Assembly (NCBI GenBank): GCA_015065045.1
Contig: SVRB01000006.1
Span: 1 to 28,019 of the forward strand
Direction: 5' to 3'
Origin: Oscillospiraceae bacterium
GTDB taxonomy: Bacteria; Bacillota; Clostridia; Oscillospirales; CAG-272
DNA length: 28,019 bases
Part shown: piece after piece, positions 7,382 through 13,436 of the stretch
How the letters are laid out: each line of letters starts with the position of its first letter
Numbering within the stretch: the stretch's first letter is position 1
Position numbers and translations under genes: made by a program
Notes under the pieces: model-generated
What the model saw: only the letters and a program-made list of their open reading frames with translations
Database searches by the model: none
What the model was told of the DNA's origin: nothing

Positions 7382-8146
7382 TTAAATTCTTTCAAAAATT
7401 TCTTGTGTAACGTCAGCGTAGCTCATAGAGCCCTTTGAATATTTATCAAAATACTTAATGGGTTTTCCGTAGCTTGGCGCTTCGCTGAGTCTTACGTTTC
7501 TTGAAATAACCGTCTTAAACAGCTTGTCAGCGTAATATTTCTTTAATTCCGACATAACCTGAAGTGACAAATTAAGTCTGCCGTTGTACATTGTGATAAG
7601 AATGCCCACAAGCTCGAGCGAGGGGTTGTACATCTGCTTAACCTTCTTGATCGAAAGGGAAAGCTGAGCCAAGCCTTCGAGAGCAAAGTATTCACACTGC
7701 ATCGGAATGATAATCCCGTCGGATGCAACAAGTGCGTTGACTGTTAAAAGTCCGAGTGTAGGGGGACAGTCTATAAAAATGTAATCGTAGTCGTCTCTGA
7801 TCTCGTCGAGCGCTGTTTTTAATCTCTTATGTCGGTCGTTAAATTCAATTATTTCAATTTCTGCGCCTGCAAGGTTAATGTTGGAGGGCATAACGTCAAG
7901 ATTTTTGTACGCAGTTTTATGGATAGACTGGCGCACAGTAGATGGGTCAATTATTGTGCTGTATGTAGAATATTTAATGCTGCGTTTATCAAAGAGACCT
8001 ACACCGCTTGTGGCGTTACCCTGAGGATCGTTATCCACAAGTAATACTCTTTTTCCTGCAAAACCGGCTTCTGCGGCAATATTTACGGCAGATGTGGTCT
8101 TACCAACGCCGCCTTTTTGGTTGGCAAACGTAATTATCTTTCCCAC
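7382..8146 (-). CDS. soj: Chromosome partitioning ATPase ParA (Soj)
   Basis: A 254-residue ParA/MinD-superfamily ATPase with the deviant Walker A KGGVGKTT (residues 10-17) including the signature lysine, a Walker A' DNDPQGN segment near 38-44, and Walker B in YIFIDCPPTLG near 122-132. It forms ATP-dependent dimers on DNA, works with Spo0J in origin segregation, and in B. subtilis also regulates DnaA. The start is GTG at 8146, 8 bases after GGAGGA. It is transcribed from a perfect consensus promoter and lies just downstream of the parS cluster, so Spo0J loading may affect its own promoter. It is the first gene of soj-spo0J-two-TM-MORN. Confidence 0.96.
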   Translation of the reverse strand: MGKIITFANQKGGVGKTTSAVNIAAEAGFAGKRVLLVDNDPQGNATSGVGLFDKRSIKYSTYSTIIDPSTVRQSIHKTAYKNLDVMPSNINLAGAEIEIIEFNDRHKRLKTALDEIRDDYDYIFIDCPPTLGLLTVNALVASDGIIIPMQCEYFALEGLAQLSLSIKKVKQMYNPSLELVGILITMYNGRLNLSLQVMSELKKYYADKLFKTVISRNVRLSEAPSYGKPIKYFDKYSKGSMSYADVTQEIFERI

Positions 8147-8178
8147 TTTGACTTCCTCCGAGAAATGTTTCTTATAAT

Positions 8179-8207
8179 ATTATATCAATCAAAGCGGTTA
8201 TTGTCAA
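8179..8207 (-). promoter_or_regulatory. Perfect consensus sigma-A promoter of soj
   Basis: On the minus strand the sequence has TTGACA (plus 8202-8207), a 17-base spacer and TATAAT (plus 8179-8184), 12/12 matches. The predicted start is near 8172, about 25 bases before the GTG. The nearest parS site is about 50 bases upstream of the -35. Confidence 0.9.
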
Positions 8208-8255
8208 CTGAAATTCCTTCCAATATAAATATTCTACATTATGACTAAAGGCAAA

Positions 8256-8271
8256 TGTTTCACGTGAAACA
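8256..8271. promoter_or_regulatory. parS: parS site 1
   Basis: Perfect palindrome TGTTTCACGTGAAACA, identical to the ParB/Spo0J parS consensus. It lies between noc and soj. Confidence 0.96.
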
Positions 8272-8298
8272 TCTGATAATAGAAAAAGGGAAGAGGAT

Positions 8299-8314
8299 TG
8301 TTTCACGTGAAACA
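8299..8314. promoter_or_regulatory. parS: parS site 2
   Basis: A second copy of TGTTTCACGTGAAACA, starting 43 bases from the start of site 1. Confidence 0.96.
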
Positions 8315-8320
8315 TTTAAG

Positions 8321-8336
8321 TGTTTCGTTAGCAACA
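8321..8336. promoter_or_regulatory. Degenerate parS-like site
   Basis: TGTTTCGTTAGCAACA matches parS in 11 of 16 positions, including the outer TGTTTC and AACA. It falls midway between sites 2 and 3 (22 and 21 bases). It may be a decayed parS or chance. Confidence 0.35.
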
Positions 8337-8341
8337 AAAGA

Positions 8342-8357
8342 TGTTTCACGTGAAACA
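8342..8357. promoter_or_regulatory. parS: parS site 3
   Basis: A third copy of TGTTTCACGTGAAACA, 43 bases after the start of site 2 and 4 bases beyond the stop codon of noc. Confidence 0.96.
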
Positions 8358-8361
8358 AAAG

Positions 8362-9216
8362 TCAGTGGGGAATACGAATAGTGATCTCCGTTTCGTTTTT
8401 GCTTTCCTTTTTCTCTGTAACCACCCCAATTCCGCAGTTTTTTAGTATACATACGGCGCGGTCAACGGAATTATAGAAAAATCTAAGGTCTTTAAGCGCA
8501 GCTTTAACCTGCCGATTGTCCACGGGAACATCTTCTTTTGGGCACAACAGACTGTCAATATACTTTTCGGAAGCGCTGACGTTTAGCTCTTTTGCGGCAA
8601 TATGTAAGATTGTTTCAAATCTCAGTTGTGGATCGTCTATCTTTAAAAGAGCGCGAGCATGTCTCTCGGTTAGCTTGTGTTTGATTATTTCCGATCTTTC
8701 CTTTGGTGTAAGCTTTAAAATACGAAGCTTGTTTGCGATATACGATTGGCTTGAAGATAGCTGTCTTGCCGCTTGCTCCTGAGTAAGCCCGTAAATGTCA
8801 ATAAGGGAAGCTATAGCCGCCGCTTGCTCGAAAATATTCAGATCCTCACGCTGAATGTTTTCGATTATGGCAAGTTCTGCAGATTTTTGGCTATCTATGT
8901 CAAAAACAATGCAAGGAACCTCTTTTAAGCCTAATATTCTCGCAGCGCGCCACCTTCTTTCTCCGGCAATTATCTGATATGATAATTGTGTCGCATCAGA
9001 CGATACAATTCTTACCGAAAGCGGCTGGAGTATCCCATATCTTCGTATACTGTCGGCAAGGCGGAGCAATGGCTCGTCCTCAAAAATAAATCTTGGCTGA
9101 GACGGATTGGGGAAGAGCCTGTCCGTTTCGATCATTGTTACAATGTCGCTTTTTTGTTGTTTTTGTTCTTCTTTTTGTTCGATTTTTCTGAATGGGTTTT
9201 TGTAAAGTGTGTTCAT
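8362..9216 (-). CDS. noc: Nucleoid occlusion protein Noc (ParB paralogue)
   Basis: A 284-residue ParB-family protein with GERRWRA (85-91), the ENIQREDLN block (119-127) and an HTH around 144-192. Four positions known to separate Noc from ParB DNA specificity read Q157, K163, K168 and R185 here (in SSQSYIANKLRILK and TERHARALL), the Noc set; the neighbouring Spo0J has R, S, D and G. The first 12 residues (MNTLYKNPFRKI) mix hydrophobic and basic residues and could be the membrane-binding helix by which Noc blocks division over the nucleoid. The location just after rsmG and before soj is that of B. subtilis noc. The start is ATG with GGAGTG upstream. A terminator separates it from rsmG, so it probably has its own promoter. 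Confidence 0.88.
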   Translation of the reverse strand: MNTLYKNPFRKIEQKEEQKQQKSDIVTMIETDRLFPNPSQPRFIFEDEPLLRLADSIRRYGILQPLSVRIVSSDATQLSYQIIAGERRWRAARILGLKEVPCIVFDIDSQKSAELAIIENIQREDLNIFEQAAAIASLIDIYGLTQEQAARQLSSSQSYIANKLRILKLTPKERSEIIKHKLTERHARALLKIDDPQLRFETILHIAAKELNVSASEKYIDSLLCPKEDVPVDNRQVKAALKDLRFFYNSVDRAVCILKNCGIGVVTEKKESKNETEITIRIPH

Positions 9217-9252
9217 TTTTTATCACTCCTTTTTGTTTATAGTCGTGGTAAA

Positions 9253-9261
9253 ATGATAACA
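9253..9261 (-). promoter_or_regulatory. Possible extended -10 promoter of noc
   Basis: On the minus strand TGTTATCAT gives an extended -10 (TGn + TATCAT) about 37 bases upstream of the noc ATG. No good -35 hexamer is seen, so this is tentative. Confidence 0.3.
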
Positions 9262-9359
9262 CACGGGAAATAAAAAATATCTCGCAAAACAGTTGGTGGA
9301 AAATAATTTGTTTTGATGAAAAATAAAAAATGCTATAGCAAGAAACAAAAAAACTATAT

Positions 9360-9396
9360 AAAAAAAGAATAAAACAGACATTGTCTGTTTTATTCT
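9360..9396 (-). terminator. Rho-independent terminator after rsmG
   Basis: Fifteen-base complementary arms (9366-9380 and 9382-9396, core ACAGACA/TGTCTGT) form a long hairpin followed on the minus strand by seven T. It ends the mnmM-to-rsmG transcript upstream of noc. Confidence 0.85.
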
Positions 9397-9428
9397 TTGA
9401 AAATATATTATCTTGGTTAAAATAAGCT

Positions 9429-10154
9429 TTATAAAGGCTTTTTTGCAATACGGCTGTAGATTCTGGGGAAGGAATCAGGGGTGTTTTTTGCTTTTTTTGA
9501 GATAACAAGGTGTCTTTGCATAACCTTGTCATTATAGTGTAAAGTAAACTCAATATCCTCGAATTTAGTTCCGCCAAGCTGAATAACGCCGCTTCTTGCC
9601 GCGGTGATCTCCTCGTTAGCCGAGCTGCCCTTCATGGAGATAAACGTTCCCCCAAGCTTTACAAAAGGCAAACAAAGCTCTGTCAAGATGTTAAGACTTG
9701 CAACGGCTCTTGCGGTAACTATGTCAAATCTTTCTCTGTAGTTTACGCTTTTGCCGAAAACTTCAGCTCTGCCGCAAACAGTCTTTATATTATCAAGAGA
9801 AAGGATTTTTGCAGTTTCCTCGATATAGTTAAGCTTTTTAGCCGTACTGTCGAGCGCATAAACCGATACATCAGGACGAAGAATTGCAACGGGAAGGGAG
9901 GGAAATCCACCGCCCGTACCAACGTCAAGCATCTTTGCGTTTTTCGGTATGTATTTAACAACTGTTGCCGAGTCGGCAATATGCTTTAAAATAACGTCCT
10001 CGCCATCGGTTATGGCGGTAAGATTCATTTTTTCGTTTACCGTAAGCATACGGTCGATGAGCATATTAAATTTTTCTACGTTAGATGAATTTAACAAGCC
10101 GTCAAGTCCGTTTTCGGAGAAAATTTCTCTTATTAAGCTGCTGTAATCGGTCAT
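9429..10154 (-). CDS. rsmG: 16S rRNA (guanine527-N7)-methyltransferase RsmG
   Basis: A 241-residue RsmG/GidB protein, the usual length. The SAM-binding motif I is LDVGTGGGFPSLP (76-88), followed by YALDSTAKKLNYI (motif II), VCGRAEVF, and the DIVTARAVASL segment typical of GidB. It methylates N7 of G527 in 16S rRNA using S-adenosylmethionine; loss gives low-level streptomycin resistance in other bacteria. Its ATG overlaps the mnmG stop by 4 bases, the classic gidA-gidB coupling. It is the last gene before a strong terminator. Confidence 0.95.
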   Translation of the reverse strand: MTDYSSLIREIFSENGLDGLLNSSNVEKFNMLIDRMLTVNEKMNLTAITDGEDVILKHIADSATVVKYIPKNAKMLDVGTGGGFPSLPVAILRPDVSVYALDSTAKKLNYIEETAKILSLDNIKTVCGRAEVFGKSVNYRERFDIVTARAVASLNILTELCLPFVKLGGTFISMKGSSANEEITAARSGVIQLGGTKFEDIEFTLHYNDKVMQRHLVISKKAKNTPDSFPRIYSRIAKKPL

Positions 10155-12061
10155 TGGTTTACCTCGTTTTGTCTTCTGTTTTGTTGACAGTAAATAAGGA
10201 GTACGGTAATGTCGGCAGGGCTGACACCGCTTATTCTTGATGCTTGTCCGATGTTTTCGGGTCTGATTTGGTTAAGCTTTTGTCTTGCTTCAATGCGAAG
10301 ACCCTTAATTTCGGAATAATCAATGTCACTTGGAAGCTTAATCGATTCGGTTTTGGTAAATTTTTCCACCTCTGCGAGCTGTCTTTTTATATAACCGTCG
10401 TACTTTATAATTACCTCAGCGCAGTTAATTATCGCAGTAGGCAATTCCTTTCTCGTTTTGTCAACGGGAGCAAGCATAGCGTAATTAAGCTGCGGACGGC
10501 GTAAAAGATCGGCTAATTTTATGCCGGTGGTAACGGGAGTCGTGCCATTTTCTACGAGAATTTCATTAAGTGCATCCGAGGGTGATATAGTAACTCTCGA
10601 TGCTCTTTCAACTTCTTCGTTTATAGCCGCCTGCTTTTCGAGGTAAGCGTTATATCTTTCCTCGCTGATAAGGCCTAATTTGTAGCCGATGGGTGTAAGT
10701 CTGAAGTCGGCATTGTCCTGACGGAGAAGAAGTCTGTATTCTGAGCGCGAGGTCATCATTCTGTAAGGCTCATTGGTGCCTTTTGTTACAATATCGTCGA
10801 TAAGAGTGCCTATATATGATGAATCACGGGTCAAAATTAAAGGTTCTTTGTTCCGGATCTTCAAAACAGCGTTTATACCTGCAATAAGACCCTGAGCCGC
10901 CGCTTCCTCATATCCGCTCGTTCCGTTAAACTGACCTGCTCCGTAAAGTCCGGAAATAGACTTAAATTCAAGCGTAGGATAGAGCTGAGTGGGATTGATG
11001 CAGTCATATTCGATAGCGTAAGCTGTTCTCATCATCTGTGCATTTTCAAATCCCTTAAGAGAGTGAAGCATTTTTATCTGCACTTCCTCGGGTAATGATG
11101 ATGAAAAGCCTTGTATATAAAGCTCCTTAGTTTCCTTTCCGCAGGGCTCAACGAATAGCTGATGGCGCTCCTTGTCGGCAAATCTGACCACCTTATCTTC
11201 AATACTCGGGCAATAACGAGGGCCTGTACCCTTGATAACACCCGAATACAAGGGTGAACGGTGGAGATTGTTTTTTATAATATCGTGTGTTTCTCCCGAC
11301 GTGTATACAATATGGCAGGGAGTTTGCTTAATGTTATTATAATATTCGGTGTCAGTTCTTGATGAGAAAGGAGAGGTGTTTTCGTCGCCGTTCTGTATTT
11401 CAAGCACAGAAAAATCGACCGTGTCAGCGTGTACACGGGGTGGTGTTCCCGTTTTAAAGCGGTATACTTCAATATTTTCGCGAATTAAAGCATCGGTAAG
11501 CTTTGTTGCAGGCAACATTCCGTCGGGGCCTGATGCGTAAGCGCACTCACCTGTTATTACCTTGCCGTTCAAGAAGGTACCCGCGCAAATAATTGCCGCC
11601 TTAACGTTCCATACAGCGCCCATATTTGTCACTACTGCAGTTATCTTTTTAATACCGTTATCTTCTTCGGTAATAAAGTCTACGATCTCTGCCTGAATGA
11701 GAGAAAGATTCTCTGTATTCTCAATGGTCTTCTTCATTATCTCGCGGTATTTTATACGGTCTGCCTGAACTCTTTTGGAGTGAACGGCAGGGCCTTTTCC
11801 GAGGTTAAGTGTGCGCGTCTGGAGAGTGACCAAATCGGCTGAATAGCCCATCTCGCCGCCGAGCGCGTCTATTTCATAAACCAAATGACCCTTGCCCGTG
11901 CCCCCAATAGAGGGATTACAGGGCATATTGCCCACAGCGTCAAGGTTTATTGTAAAAAGAATAGTTTTTAATCCGAGTCTTGCCGATGCCAATGCGGCTT
12001 CAATTCCCGCGTGGCCTGCTCCAATTACGGCAACGTCGGCGCTTCCTGCAATATAGTTCAC
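10151..12061 (-). CDS. mnmG: tRNA uridine 5-carboxymethylaminomethyl modification enzyme MnmG (GidA)
   Basis: A 636-residue FAD protein of normal MnmG length. The Rossmann dinucleotide-binding motif is VIGAGHAGIEAALA near the N-terminus, followed by NPSIGG and the GPAVHSKRVQADR segment; the GidA signature region PRYCPSIEDK is present mid-protein. With MnmE it installs the (carboxymethyl)aminomethyl group at C5 of wobble U34 in tRNAs. I prefer the GTG at 12061, which gives MNYIAGSADVAVIG and has an AGAAGG site 8 bases upstream; an in-frame TTG at 12085 has no visible ribosome binding site. Its partner mnmE, often adjacent in Firmicutes, is not in this window. It shares a transcript with mnmM, which acts on the product of the same pathway. 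Confidence 0.95.
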   Translation of the reverse strand: MNYIAGSADVAVIGAGHAGIEAALASARLGLKTILFTINLDAVGNMPCNPSIGGTGKGHLVYEIDALGGEMGYSADLVTLQTRTLNLGKGPAVHSKRVQADRIKYREIMKKTIENTENLSLIQAEIVDFITEEDNGIKKITAVVTNMGAVWNVKAAIICAGTFLNGKVITGECAYASGPDGMLPATKLTDALIRENIEVYRFKTGTPPRVHADTVDFSVLEIQNGDENTSPFSSRTDTEYYNNIKQTPCHIVYTSGETHDIIKNNLHRSPLYSGVIKGTGPRYCPSIEDKVVRFADKERHQLFVEPCGKETKELYIQGFSSSLPEEVQIKMLHSLKGFENAQMMRTAYAIEYDCINPTQLYPTLEFKSISGLYGAGQFNGTSGYEEAAAQGLIAGINAVLKIRNKEPLILTRDSSYIGTLIDDIVTKGTNEPYRMMTSRSEYRLLLRQDNADFRLTPIGYKLGLISEERYNAYLEKQAAINEEVERASRVTISPSDALNEILVENGTTPVTTGIKLADLLRRPQLNYAMLAPVDKTRKELPTAIINCAEVIIKYDGYIKRQLAEVEKFTKTESIKLPSDIDYSEIKGLRIEARQKLNQIRPENIGQASRISGVSPADITVLLIYCQQNRRQNEVNQ

Positions 12062-12112
12062 TTTTTTAACCTTCTTCGATTCCAAAATTTAGTAAATATG
12101 TAAATATATGTG

Positions 12113-12355
12113 TTATTGTGCTGTAGTATCGGTGCTTTGTTCAGGCTGTTGAGTCTGTTGTGCATTATCTTGCGTAGCATCCGTAGGTTCTTTGTTTGTA
12201 TCTGTCTCTTCTGTTGTTACAGACTCATTTTTCTGAGGGCGTTCAATAAAGGTGAAGTCAAAATCGCCCTTGCTGTACGAAATTGTAACTATAAGAATAA
12301 GTATAAGAACGGCGAAGCCTATAATTTGCTGTATCGTATGCTTGTTAAGTTTCAT
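12113..12355 (-). CDS. Small single-TM protein with acidic/Gln-Thr-rich tail
   Basis: An 80-residue protein that I do not recognise. A short basic N-terminus (MKLNKHTIQQ) precedes one hydrophobic segment (about residues 12-30) and a tail rich in T, E, Q, D and N with no recognisable fold, so it is likely a membrane-anchored protein with a disordered extracytoplasmic tail. The ATG at 12355 is chosen because GGAG lies 9 bases upstream; an in-frame TTG further 5' overlaps that site. It sits between rlmH (18 bases) and mnmG (51 bases) in an RNA-modification operon, with no visible functional link. Confidence 0.65.
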   Translation of the reverse strand: MKLNKHTIQQIIGFAVLILILIVTISYSKGDFDFTFIERPQKNESVTTEETDTNKEPTDATQDNAQQTQQPEQSTDTTAQ

Positions 12356-12373
12356 TATACAAATCTCCAAGAA

Positions 12374-12808
12374 TTATTTGTGATAGCTTTTGTGGTTTAT
12401 AATGGTAAACGCCCTGTATATCTGCTCGAGCAAAATAACGCGCATAAGCTGATGGGGGAACGTCATTTTTGAAAATGAAAGCTTAAGGTCGCACATATTC
12501 TTTATTTCCTGAGCAATTCCCTCGCTGCCGCCGATTATAAAAGCAATATCGCTGTTTCCGTTTATGGCGAGAGTTTCGATTTTCTCAGCAAGATCTTCCG
12601 AGGAAAGCATTTTGCCCTCGACGCATAGCGCTATTTTGAAGCCCTTAAAGGCTGAAACAGCCGAAAATGAAGCGTTCAGTGTATCTTCCTTAATTTCCTG
12701 AACAGTAAGCTTACAAAATGCGGAAAGTCTTTTTGAGTATTCGCTTACAGCGTCCTTCAAATACTGTTCTTTAAGCGTTCCGCAACAAATTATCTTAACG
12801 TTTAACAT
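12374..12808 (-). CDS. rlmH: 23S rRNA (pseudouridine1915-N3)-methyltransferase RlmH
   Basis: A 144-residue SPOUT-class methyltransferase. The SAM-binding knot has FIIGGSEGI (90-98), and the C-terminus has the family hallmark LSFSKMTFPHQLMRV followed by EQIYRAF and the terminal SYHK. It methylates N3 of pseudouridine 1915 in helix 69 of 23S rRNA on the assembled ribosome. It follows mnmM with a 1-base gap and is followed by a small membrane protein gene, all on the same strand. Confidence 0.95.
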   Translation of the reverse strand: MLNVKIICCGTLKEQYLKDAVSEYSKRLSAFCKLTVQEIKEDTLNASFSAVSAFKGFKIALCVEGKMLSSEDLAEKIETLAINGNSDIAFIIGGSEGIAQEIKNMCDLKLSFSKMTFPHQLMRVILLEQIYRAFTIINHKSYHK

Positions 12809-12809
12809 A

Positions 12810-13361
12810 TTATTTCTTCTCTACGGCAATAAAATAAGGGGAAGTGGGGGAGTTAAGGATTGTAAAACGGCTTACGCATATCTGCTTTCTGTCGAGTGTG
12901 GAAAGTCTTTCGGTAATTAGTTTTCCTTCAACCTCGCCCTCGGCGTGTCCGGGGTATATTGCGATAAGTATTATTCCGCCGTCGTTAAGTAACTCAAGCG
13001 CGCCCTCAACTGCAGGCATAGTCGTCTCGCGGAGAGTGGTTATACGCTTGTCCCCGCCCGGCAAATAGCCAAGATTAAATACTCCGACGTCAAACTTTTC
13101 TTTAACGTATTCTTTTACCAAGCTGTGCGAAGCTTTTATAAGAGTATAGTTGTCGGGGCAGTTGTTTTCAATAAGACGAGCTTTTGTGTTTTCGAGAGCC
13201 TGATCTTGTATATCAAAAGCGTAAAGTCTGCCGCTTTCGCCTATTGCTTTAGAAAGAAACAGCGTGTCGTGTCCGTTTCCCATCGTAAAGTCAACGGCAA
13301 CGACGCCTTCTTTTATATGTGATGATAAAAACTGCTTTTCAAGCGCCATTAAGTCAACCAT
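12810..13361 (-). CDS. mnmM: MnmM/YtqB-type class I SAM methyltransferase
   Basis: A 183-residue methyltransferase of the YtqB group (Pfam rRNA_methylase, PF06962). Motif I is VDFTMGNGHDTLFLS (23-37), motif II LYAFDIQD, and the GVFNLGYLPGGDK segment is the family's conserved NLGYLPGG block. Gram-positive members have been identified as MnmM, which methylates the 5-aminomethyl group of tRNA wobble uridine to give 5-methylaminomethyl. The presence of mnmG, which makes the precursor, two genes downstream supports this over the older 'rRNA methylase' label. It is first in the mnmM-rlmH-(small TM)-mnmG-rsmG set. The start is ATG with GAGGA upstream. Confidence 0.85.
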   Translation of the reverse strand: MVDLMALEKQFLSSHIKEGVVAVDFTMGNGHDTLFLSKAIGESGRLYAFDIQDQALENTKARLIENNCPDNYTLIKASHSLVKEYVKEKFDVGVFNLGYLPGGDKRITTLRETTMPAVEGALELLNDGGIILIAIYPGHAEGEVEGKLITERLSTLDRKQICVSRFTILNSPTSPYFIAVEKK

Positions 13362-13395
13362 AAGTCATAGTCCTCAATAATAATATTATCTAAAT

Positions 13396-13426
13396 TAAGG
13401 GCTACACGCGGTAGGAGTAGCCCTTA
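13396..13426 (-). terminator. Hairpin terminator after ftsH
   Basis: Arms TAAGGGCTAC (13396-13405) and GTAGCCCTTA (13417-13426) form a stable hairpin just after the ftsH stop. The following minus-strand stretch is AT-rich but not a pure T-run, so termination may be partial, with read-through into mnmM. Confidence 0.6.
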
Positions 13427-13436
13427 AAATAAATTT

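Noticed and set aside
8031..8039. Perfect DnaA-box sequence TTATCCACA
   Set aside because: It lies inside soj, where it encodes part of the conserved VDNDPQG motif, and no other boxes cluster nearby, so it is not evidence for oriC.
9331..9340. Palindrome TGCTATAGCA between rsmG and noc
   Set aside because: A 10-base AT-rich palindrome is short enough to occur by chance, and it is not placed over a clear promoter.
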